A stretch of DNA of 34,275 nt from Paraburkholderia solitsugae. GTDB taxonomy: Bacteria; Pseudomonadota; Gammaproteobacteria; Burkholderiales; Burkholderiaceae. The stretch's first letter is position 1. Each line of letters starts with the position of its first letter. The notes beneath the pieces were generated by a model. That model worked only from the letters and a program-made list of their open reading frames with translations. It made no database searches and was not told where the DNA came from. The position numbers were made by a program, and so were the translations under genes. The DNA lies in NCBI RefSeq assembly GCF_013177695.1, contig NZ_WOEY01000117.1, positions 1 to 34,275 of the forward strand, given 5' to 3'. This document shows, piece by piece, positions 7,478 to 15,100 of the stretch.

Positions 7478-8119
7478 ATGAAACTCCGTCCGGGTTTTGT
7501 GCTGGAACTGGCCGTCAACTTTCTGCTGCCGTGGCTGGCTTACCGCCTCGCGCGGCCGCACATGGGCGAGACCGGCGCGCTGATCGCGTCCGCCGTGCCG
7601 CCGATCGTCTGGAGCCTGATCGAGCTGGCACGCTTTCGACGCGTCGACGCGCTCAGCGTGATGGTCGTAGCGGGCATCGTGCTGTCGATCGCGGCGATGG
7701 CGCTGGGCGGCAGTCCCCGCATGCTGTTGCTGCGAGAGTCGCTGGTGTCCGGTGCGGTGGGCGTGGTGTTTCTGCTGTCCTTGCCGATGCGCCGCCCGCT
7801 GATCTTCTTTCTCGCGCGCGCCACCGTCGCCCGTGAAATGGAGGGTAGCGCCGCGCGCTTCGAAGCGTTGTGGCGCGAGCGGCCTGCGCTCGTCAGTGCC
7901 ATGCGGCTCATGACGCTCGTCTGGGGCGTCGGCCTGACCGGTGAAACGGCACTGCGCGCATGGATGGCGCTCACCTGGCCGATCGAGCGCTTTCTGGTGG
8001 TCTCTCCGTTTATCGGCTACGGCATTTACGGCGCCTTGACGCTGTGGACGGTGTGGTATCGCAAGACCCTGCGCAGCCGGGGCGAGGCGCGCGCGCAGCC
8101 GGACGGGATCGCGAGCTGA
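7478..8119 (+). CDS. VC0807-family integral membrane protein
   Basis: This 213-residue protein has about six membrane segments: LELAVNFLLPWLAYRLA, LIASAVPPIVWSLIELA, ALSVMVVAGIVLSIAAMAL, GAVGVVFLLSLPM, the segment near LMTLVWGVGLTGE and FIGYGIYGALTLWTVWY. The pattern VNFLLPW...ALIASAVPPIVWSLIE...RRVDALSVMVV is typical of VC0807/intracellular-septation-A-like proteins. No enzymatic activity is established for the family. The gene stops 70 bases before the left end of the IS element, which inserted into what was originally the space between convergent genes (this one and recD). Confidence 0.8.
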   Translation: MKLRPGFVLELAVNFLLPWLAYRLARPHMGETGALIASAVPPIVWSLIELARFRRVDALSVMVVAGIVLSIAAMALGGSPRMLLLRESLVSGAVGVVFLLSLPMRRPLIFFLARATVAREMEGSAARFEALWRERPALVSAMRLMTLVWGVGLTGETALRAWMALTWPIERFLVVSPFIGYGIYGALTLWTVWYRKTLRSRGEARAQPDGIAS

Positions 8120-8189
8120 ACACGGCTTGCGCGCTTTGGGGTGCTCGCGTAGGAGATCTGCTCGAATTGCCTGGAGCGCCTGCCCCCTT

Positions 8190-8200
8190 CTATGAGCAGG
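8190..8200 (+). repeat. IS subterminal inverted repeat, 3' (RNA) end
   Basis: CTATGAGCAGG is a perfect 11-base inverted match to 9892-9902. It lies on the tnp-distal side of the element, just inside the junction with the flank ending CTGCCCCCT. Confidence 0.9.
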
Positions 8201-8284
8201 AAGTTGTCAAGGCCTTTGACGACCTGACTCACGAATCATTGGCCAAGTCCCATCGGGCGGCCTCCGTAAAGAAGCGCCGTAGTG

Positions 8285-8327
8285 GGGTCAAGGGCAGGCG
8301 AAGCCTGAGCGAAGCGACCCTTGACCC
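8285..8327. other. Compound palindrome in the IS 3' non-coding region
   Basis: GGGTCAAGGG at 8285-8294 pairs perfectly with 8318-8327. The enclosed bases form a second hairpin, CAGGC-GAA-GCCTG, followed by AGCGAAGCG, so the segment could fold as a junction. There is no T-run. It is close to the IS end and may be a 3' stabiliser of the element's RNA or a REP-like insertion. Confidence 0.65.
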
Positions 8328-8349
8328 TGCGAAGACGCGATAGGCTGGC

Positions 8350-8389
8350 GTATGTTGGTGAGCGCGCGGTATTGCGCTCGCCAACATAC
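8350..8389. other. 16-bp hairpin in the IS 3' non-coding region
   Basis: Bases 8350-8365 pair with 8374-8389 over 16 bp with a single G-T wobble and an eight-base loop. It is the longest uninterrupted stem seen in the window. Without a flanking T-run it is not an intrinsic terminator. It could bound the bridge RNA transcript from the tnp strand. Confidence 0.75.
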
Positions 8390-8478
8390 AGGCGCATTCC
8401 ACGTCGCCCGGTAATGGCTGCAATCGAATCTACGTCCCTGCGTGAAGCCGTCGTGGCGCTCGTGAGACGATCCAACGT

Positions 8479-8670
8479 CGCACAACCTTCTATCCGCTGG
8501 CGGTTCGCCAGCCCTATCCTGCATGCGCGCTGCGCCGGAATCTTGTCCGGGTGACATGCCCCATCTAAGAATCGGTTGCATCGGCAACCCAGGGGGCAGA
8601 CGGGCATGTCCACTTCAACCATGGGAACAGCAAGTGATCCGATTGTCGCGGCGTCACTATCGCCATGCAA
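8479..8670 (-). ncRNA. Predicted IS110/IS1111 bridge RNA (seekRNA) with target and donor loops
   Basis: The RNA lies just past the tnp stop, the position used by IS1111-group elements, and is expected to be read from the tnp strand. Loop 1: GACATGCCC (8553-8561) pairs with 8602-8610, GGTTGC (8574-8579) pairs with 8584-8589, and two 12-base strands form an internal loop. In the RNA these are GTCTGCCCCCTG (5') and GATTCTTAGATG (3'). The 5' strand contains CTGCCCCCT, identical to the plus-strand left flank of the IS; the 3' strand is complementary to TCTAAG in the right flank. Loop 2: hairpin 8496-8502/8506-8512 flanked by strands matching the IS ends (AGGAT, and the complement of TCTAT). A small hairpin at 8650-8664 may be the 5' stem-loop. 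The fold and pairing are read by eye; transcript ends are guesses. Confidence 0.75.
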
Positions 8671-8677
8671 TACGATC

Positions 8678-9832
8678 TCAGACTGGTTTCATCTGTGCGC
8701 CCTCAGGAATAACGCCGTCCTTCAGGTAGCGCCATAGTGCAATCACCAGTCGCCGTGCGACAGCGACGATGGCGATGCGCCGCGCGCGGCGGTTCGGCCC
8801 GGTGCCCTGCGTGCGCTGGTTGAACCACTGCGCGAGTGCACTGGCGGGCTGGTAGCGCAGCCAGGTCCACGCCATCTCGACCAGTAACGCGCGCACTCGC
8901 CGGTTGCCCTGTTTGCTGATCCCCTGGTCGACCTGGCTCTCGCCGCTGTCATAGGGCTGCGGCACCAGCCCGACGCACGCACCCACCTGGCGGCGATTGC
9001 TGAACTCCCGCCAGAACAGCTCGAGCGCGAGGCGCGACGCGCCCACTTCGCCAATCCCCTTCAGGCGCGCCAGGTCATCGCTTCGCTGCCGCGCGGGTGC
9101 CGGCAGGCTCGCCTGGCGCGTCTTCTCCAGCGCCGCGAGTTGCTGCTCCGCCAGTGCCAGCCGTTCACACTCGCGCAACAGCCGCTCGCGCAGTTCGGCC
9201 GGCAACGGCGTGCCATCATGACACCGGACCTGGTCGCGGGCCAGCCGGCTGGCGAAGCCCTTGTGGTTGACTTCATCCCAGCAGCCAAGCGTGACCAGCA
9301 GTTTGCGCATGCGGTCGCGGTGCTGCTGCACTTCCTTCTGCAGTTGCCCGCGATCGCGCATCAGTTGGCGCGAGGCCTCGTCCTGTGGCGACGGCACGTG
9401 CACCACGTGCATGCGGTCGCGCTCGCCGCGCAGCCATGCACGCAGGTTGGTGACCAGTTTGATGACATCGAGCCGGTCGGTCTTCGCGCGCCGCTTGTGG
9501 CGTTCGACTGGAATGCTCGCTGGATCGACGACGTAGCAGTCGATGTCGCGCGCCTGCAGCGCGCGACAGATCCAGAACGCGTCCTGGCCAGCTTCGTAGC
9601 TGACGACGATGCGCACGCCGGCCGGCAGCGACCACTTCAGCTTCTGCTGTTCGATCACGTCAAGCACGGCCTGCAGGCGGGCGGCGGCTTGGGGCTGCGC
9701 GACCGTGTGCACGGCCGGCCGCTCGCGCCGGCCATCGTGCAGCGCGACCTTCCACTTCGCCGCAGCCAGCTCGAGTGACACCGCCAGTACTACTTCTTCA
9801 CCACGGGTGGTGAACGTCTGATCCGTGCACAT
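8678..9832 (-). CDS. IS110-family transposase (RuvC-like DEDD plus Tnp_20 domain)
   Basis: This 384-residue protein starts at an ATG preceded by AAAGGAGAACATC. The N-terminal RuvC-like catalytic domain shows E21 in AVSLELAAAKWKVAL where most IS110 proteins have the first Asp, then E80 in SYEAGQDAFW and D119/D122 in AKTDRLD. A coiled-coil region (about residues 150-250) follows. The C-terminal Tnp_20 domain begins with DDLARLKGIGEVGASRLALE and contains LVPQPYDSGESQVDQGISKQGN, which carries the serine used by this family, and RVRALLVEMAWTWLRY. IS110 recombinases act with a bridge RNA to join element ends to a programmed target without target duplication. The frame is full length and intact, so the element may be active. 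Confidence 0.95.
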   Translation of the reverse strand: MCTDQTFTTRGEEVVLAVSLELAAAKWKVALHDGRRERPAVHTVAQPQAAARLQAVLDVIEQQKLKWSLPAGVRIVVSYEAGQDAFWICRALQARDIDCYVVDPASIPVERHKRRAKTDRLDVIKLVTNLRAWLRGERDRMHVVHVPSPQDEASRQLMRDRGQLQKEVQQHRDRMRKLLVTLGCWDEVNHKGFASRLARDQVRCHDGTPLPAELRERLLRECERLALAEQQLAALEKTRQASLPAPARQRSDDLARLKGIGEVGASRLALELFWREFSNRRQVGACVGLVPQPYDSGESQVDQGISKQGNRRVRALLVEMAWTWLRYQPASALAQWFNQRTQGTGPNRRARRIAIVAVARRLVIALWRYLKDGVIPEGAQMKPV

Positions 9833-9891
9833 GATGTTCTCCTTTGAACAGGACTCGACACGCCGATTTTACGTATCAGTTCCTCGACGCC

Positions 9892-9902
9892 CCTGCTCAT
9901 AG
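9892..9902 (-). repeat. IS subterminal inverted repeat, tnp-proximal end
   Basis: CCTGCTCATAG on the plus strand is the exact reverse complement of 8190-8200. The IS edge lies two to four bases outside it (GGATC), next to flank TAAGCAGACC. Confidence 0.9.
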
Positions 9903-9948
9903 GATCTAAGCAGACCACAAACGACCATGCCCGCTGCCCGGCGCCATG

Positions 9949-12144
9949 CTACTGGGCGGCGCGCCACGCCTCCGCAATTCGCGCAGCCAGGCCCGAGTCG
10001 CGCTGTGTCGGCGTCGCGATGGCTTGCGCCAGCACGGCGCGCGCGCCAATCACTTCCACACGCTCACGCGCGCGGGTAATTGCCGTGTACACGAGTTCGC
10101 GCGACAACACGCGGCTGAACACCGACGGCAGCATCAACACGGCGTGCTGGAACTCCGAGCCTTGCGACTTATGAACCGTGAGCGCGAATGCCGTATCGTG
10201 CGGCGGCAACGCTGCAGGCGATACGGCACGCAGCGCGCCGTCACCCGTACGGAAATACACACGCAACGCGCCTCCCGCTCCCGGCAGCGCAATGCCGATG
10301 TCGCCGTTGAACAGACCGAGCGCGTAATCGTTGCGCGTGACCATCACGGGCCGTCCAGCGAACCACTGCGCGCCGACAGCCAGGGTCACACCCGCCGAGC
10401 GCCGCACCTGCGCGGCCATCGCGGCATTCACCTGATCGACGCCGCGCGGCCCTGAACGCGTCGCGCACAGAATTCGAAAACGGTTCAGTGCATCGAAAAG
10501 CGGCAATGGGTCCGGCGTATCGGCGGCGAGCGCTTGCGCAAGCGCATCCGCGTACGGTCCAAAACCTGCAGCAAGCCGCACAACGGTGCGATCGGCCAGC
10601 GTCGCATGTGTATCTTCGTGCAGCGCCGCTGCGCAGGGTTCCGCGGGATCGATGCGCAGAACGTCGAGCGCGGCACCGGCCGCGCCGTTGCGAATCGCGA
10701 GCGACAAGCGGCCGATCGGCGATTCGAGGCCGAATCGATAGTTACGCTCGAGCCAGACGACGCAGTCGGCGAGCGGGTTGTGAGCCGGCGAAGGCGGTGC
10801 TGAGACAAACAGGTCGTCAGGCGGCGTATCGAAATCGTCCGGCGCACCCGCATGCGCGAAAAACTCGTCAGGCCCTTCGTCGTGGCCGCTGGATGCGCCC
10901 GGCAATGCTTGCGACAACTGCGCCGCTTCCATGCCAAGCGCCTCAGCGATCCGCTGCAGTCCGTCTTGCGTAAAAGCAGGCCGTGCGCTGAGTTCGGCGA
11001 ACACCGCGCCAGCCTCGACGGCGGCGAGTTGGTCCTTGTCACCCAGCATCACGAGTCGCGTGTGCGGCGCAATGGCATCGAGCAGATGCGCCGCCATCGC
11101 GACATCGATCATCGACGCCTCGTCGATCACGACGACGTCATAAGGCAGCGGATTGTCGCGATGATGCCGGAAGCGCCCGCCCGGCCCGGAACCGAGCAGC
11201 CGATGCAAGGTGTACGACGTCTGCGGCAAGCGCGCGGCGAGTTCGGGGGGTAAATCGCCGGCACGGGCGAGCAACGCTTCCTGCATCCGCTGCGCGGCTT
11301 TTCCGGTCGGCGCCGCCAGGGCAATCCGCAGATCGGCCCGCGCATCGAGCAAGCAGGCGAGCACACCGACCACCGTCGTCGTCTTGCCGGTGCCCGGGCC
11401 ACCGCTGACGATGGTCAACCGCCCGGACAGCGCCATGACTGCCGCGACACGTTGCCAGTCGACTTCGTCATCCTGCGGCGGACCGAAGTAGCGCAGCAGA
11501 CGCGCGTGCAGCGTTTGGGCGGTAGTGACCACGTTTGCTTCAGTTCCTACATCTGCACCTACACGTGAAGCTGCACTGGCGTCGGCATTGCCACCTTTGC
11601 CGGTATCTATCTGTGTATTTGGAGCGCCATCTGCATGGGAGTTTGCACTCTGACGAGCATTGACGTCGGACGCAGCCCCTGTGTGCTCGCGAGCCCTCAC
11701 ATCCACCGTCTGCCCACCACCCGCATGCATCACCAGCGAGCGCGCGAGACGCCGCTCGTAATCGTAGTAGCGCGCCAGATACAGCCGCCCCTGCCCATCG
11801 ATCACCAGCGGCCGCAACGCCGCCGCGCTCGGCGAACCGTCGCTGGCCATGCCGCTTGCGAACAGCGCCGTGCGCACTTCCGCGCTCGATACATCGAAGC
11901 GTCGCGCCAGCGCGGCAAGCGGCAGGCACACGTGCCCTTCGGAAGTCGCACGGCTCGTGGCGAAGGCGGCTCGTGCCGCCCACTTCACCGCCTCACCCGA
12001 TGCACCGCCGCGCCGCGCGAGCGTGCCAATGCGGCGCGCGAACCCTTCGGCAAGCGCGGTACTGAAATCGGCCGGCGCGGGTAGATTCACCCCGATGTCA
12101 TCGAGCTCCGGCGGCGCAGAAGAGTCCCGCTCGAACGTGCTCAT
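9949..12144 (-). CDS. recD: RecD, exodeoxyribonuclease V alpha subunit
   Basis: The start at 12144 (MSTFERDSSAPPELDDIG) has GGAGGT upstream, and its ATG overlaps the recB stop as ATGA. The 731-residue protein is the 5'-3' SF1B helicase of RecBCD. It shows Walker A SGGPGTGKTT (about residues 247-256), Walker B VVVIDEASMID, ERNYRF, and motif VI FALTVHKSQGSEFQHAVLM near the C-terminus. It is longer than E. coli RecD (608) because of two low-complexity inserts, at about residues 142-208 (encoded by 11521-11721, visibly less GC-rich) and in the acidic stretch GPDEFFAHAGAPDDFDTPPD. Both lie between conserved blocks, so function should be kept. Confidence 0.96.
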   Translation of the reverse strand: MSTFERDSSAPPELDDIGVNLPAPADFSTALAEGFARRIGTLARRGGASGEAVKWAARAAFATSRATSEGHVCLPLAALARRFDVSSAEVRTALFASGMASDGSPSAAALRPLVIDGQGRLYLARYYDYERRLARSLVMHAGGGQTVDVRAREHTGAASDVNARQSANSHADGAPNTQIDTGKGGNADASAASRVGADVGTEANVVTTAQTLHARLLRYFGPPQDDEVDWQRVAAVMALSGRLTIVSGGPGTGKTTTVVGVLACLLDARADLRIALAAPTGKAAQRMQEALLARAGDLPPELAARLPQTSYTLHRLLGSGPGGRFRHHRDNPLPYDVVVIDEASMIDVAMAAHLLDAIAPHTRLVMLGDKDQLAAVEAGAVFAELSARPAFTQDGLQRIAEALGMEAAQLSQALPGASSGHDEGPDEFFAHAGAPDDFDTPPDDLFVSAPPSPAHNPLADCVVWLERNYRFGLESPIGRLSLAIRNGAAGAALDVLRIDPAEPCAAALHEDTHATLADRTVVRLAAGFGPYADALAQALAADTPDPLPLFDALNRFRILCATRSGPRGVDQVNAAMAAQVRRSAGVTLAVGAQWFAGRPVMVTRNDYALGLFNGDIGIALPGAGGALRVYFRTGDGALRAVSPAALPPHDTAFALTVHKSQGSEFQHAVLMLPSVFSRVLSRELVYTAITRARERVEVIGARAVLAQAIATPTQRDSGLAARIAEAWRAAQ

Positions 12145-15100
12145 GCGACACCTCCGATCATCGCCGCGTCGAGCAGCGCCACCAGTTCGAATGCGGGCCG
12201 TCGCATATGCACGCCCGCCGCTCCGTCGGCATCGCGCCACTGCGGACGAACGCCGCGCACGAACAGATAGAGATAGCCGCCGATGTGCGTGTCGTACGCA
12301 TAATCGCGCACCCGCGTTTTCAGATAGCGATGCAGCGCCACTGTATAGAGCAGCGCCTGCAGGTGATACGCGTGGCTCGCCATGGCCGCTTCGAGCGGCG
12401 CCGCGGCGTAGTCGGCGGCGGTGTCGCCCAGATGGTTCGACTTCCAGTCGACGATCCAGAAACGTCCGTCGTGCTCGACGATCATGTCGATGAATCCTTT
12501 GACGAAACCGCGCAACACGCCCGGTTCCAGCGCAACGTCGGGATAGCCGTGTTCGATCAGCAGTTCGCGCAAGGCCGGAAAATCGAGCGAAGGCGCGGCA
12601 AACAGAAATTCAAGTTCGTTCAGGCGCCGCCGCGGATTCAGCTTGGCGAGCGCCATGCCGGGCACGAGCTCGGTCGTCACGACGTCCGCAATCAGGTGAT
12701 GCATCATGGCGGGCAAACGTGCCGCGAGTTCGGGCACAGCCGGCGCCGGGCGCTCGCGCAACGCGCCCCGGATGGCATCCGGCCAGGTATCCGGATCGGT
12801 GAAATCCGCGAGCTCGAACATGCGATGCAGGCACTCGCCCGCCGCCGCGCCGCGTGGAAACGCGAGAATGTCGTCCTCAGCGTAGGACGGCGCCTGCGGC
12901 ATCGGTAACGGTGTCGGCGCGATTACGTCAGCGATCTCATCGTGATCGGGGCGCACTTCTTCCACGGGCGCATGCGCCTCCTCGGCTTTGCTGCCGGCGG
13001 CGATCAAGCCGCTGAAGCTCGCCATGCGCCACTGATCGCGCAACGGCCGTCGATTGGCGCGCGCCTGCATCCGCGCGCCGCTGTCCTGGAGGCTTTCCTG
13101 CGGCACACGGCGCGCCACTTCCGGCAACGTCTGCAACGTGATCGGGCCGCCCCCCAGCGCGCGCCATCGCTCGGACAAGGCGGCTTCGTCGGGTGGATCG
13201 GTGAGCCAATCGTCGAAGCTGTGACCGCTGCCCCCCACCAGCCAGTTCAGCACGCTGCGGCGCGATTCCTTGGTGGAGCGCGACGAAAGATAAGTACCGG
13301 CGACCAGATAGCAGCGGTACACCGCGCGCGTCAGCGCCACATAGACGAGCCGTGCCCGCTCCGCCGCCTGTTCGCGCACCGCGTAACGTGCCGCGCGTTC
13401 AGCCTCTTCGTCATCGCAACCGTAGTGCAGCACCGCGTCGCCCGCTTCATCGTGATACTCGCGTGCATCGGGCAAGCCGGAGGATGGCGGCTCGCGCAGC
13501 GCACCGTCGTTCAGGAACGGACAGAACACGACCGCATATTCCAGCCCTTTCGATTTGTGGACGGTGACGATTTGCACGAGGTTGCGATCCGATTCGAGCC
13601 GCAACTGCGCGTCTTCGCCGCCACCTTGCGTGCGTTGCGCGGCGAGCCAGCGCAAAGTCGGTGCGATGCCGGGTTGCGTGGCAGCACGCGCCTGCACGAG
13701 TTCGGCCAGATGATTCACGTTCGTCAGACGGCGCTCGCCGTCCGGTCCGGCCACCAACCGTTGTGCGACTCGCAACTCGCGCATCAGCGTGCGCCACATC
13801 AAGGCGAAACCGCGCTCGTGCCATAGCGCGCGATAACGCGAGAAACGTTCAACCCACCCCATCGCGTCCGCGGCATGCGCGGGATCGTTGGCCGGTGCCG
13901 GCGCGTCGGCGACCTGCTCGAGGCGCCACAGCGCGGCGGCGTCGAGGCCGAGCCAATCGGTGGCGAGCGCAGCGCGCAAACGGCGCAGATCGCCCGGCGT
14001 ATCGACTGCGGCCAGCACGCGTTCGATCTGCTCGGCGTCGAGCGTCGCGAACACCGAGGCCTGCGCCAGTTCCACGCTACCGACGCCCCACGACGCCAGC
14101 ACACGCTTGATCAGACTGCCCTGCTTATGCGTTTGCACCAGCACCGCGATATTGCCCGGCGCGAGCGGCGCTTCGCCGATCGTCACCGATCCTTCGCGCG
14201 CACCGCGCAGGAGCCGTACGATCTCGGCGGCGCAGGCTTCGCTCGCCGCGCGCTGCGCTTCGCGTTTGGTCAACGCGGCGTCGCCTTGCGGCAAAGTCCA
14301 GATGCGGAAGTGACCCGCGCTTGCATCGGGTTCGGAAAACGGCGGACGACGCCGCTCGCCAGCGCGCACCGGCTGATAGTCGAGACCGTCGAGCACGAAC
14401 GCCTGGGGGTTGGCCTCGAACAGCCGGTTGCAGGCCTCGACGATCGGCGCGGTTGAACGTTGATTGACCGCGAGCGTGTAACACGCGGAAGCCGCCGCGC
14501 GCGCCGCCAGATACGTATGCAGATCCGCCGCGCGGAAACTGTAGATCGCCTGCTTCGGATCACCGACCAGAAAAAGCGGGCCGGCCGGCGCGAAGATGCG
14601 GCTGAAGATCGCGAACTGCAACGGATCGGTATCCTGAAACTCGTCGATCAGCGCGGCTGGATAACGCGTACGCAAAGCATCGGCAAGCCAGGGGTTAGCC
14701 GCGAGCGCGCGATACAGATTCGACAGCAGATCGTCGAACGACACCACCCTGCGCGTGCGTTTGCGCGCCACCAGTTCGGCGGGCGCGCAATCCAGCCAGG
14801 TCTCGATGAGCGAAAGCCAGCGCACGCGTTGCGCGGCTTCGGCCGCGACCACGGCTGCGGCCAGCTCCTCGGCGTGCTCGAAGAACGGATGCTCGGGCGG
14901 TTCGAACTTGACCTTGGTGGCCTTCTTCAACGCTGAAGCTGTCAGCTTCAAGGCAGCCCTCGGCGGCGGGGCGTGGCAATCGCCCTGCGCGAAGTACTCG
15001 GTCCACGCGGCGATCGCGGCGCTCACGAGCTCGGGTTTGTGCGAGGTCTTGCTCAGACGGTCTTGCGCTTCGCCAAGCAGACTGACGATCGCATCGCGCT

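Larger units (their letters stand above)
8189..9906 (-). mobile_element. Complete IS110-family (IS1111-group) insertion sequence
   Basis: The element is defined by perfect 11-bp subterminal inverted repeats, CTATGAGCAGG at 8190-8200 and its complement at 9892-9902. Between them lie one transposase on the minus strand and a long (about 480-base) non-coding 3' end. Subterminal inverted repeats and a 3' non-coding RNA region are the marks of the IS1111 group. The dinucleotide TC occurs just at both edges (8189-8190 and 9905-9906) and is the best candidate for the shared recombination core, giving an element of about 1.72 kb. The exact end is uncertain by a few bases. The IS sits 43 bases past the recD stop and 70 bases past the VC0807-like gene, so it disrupts neither. 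Its transposase is co-directional with recD and could receive readthrough. Confidence 0.88.

Noticed and set aside
7960..8343. 127-codon plus-strand frame running from the VC0807-like gene into the IS
   Set aside because: It crosses the IS boundary at 8189-8190 and runs through a palindrome, so it is an accidental fusion frame.
8350..8389. Intrinsic terminator
   Set aside because: The stem is strong but neither side is followed by a T-run.
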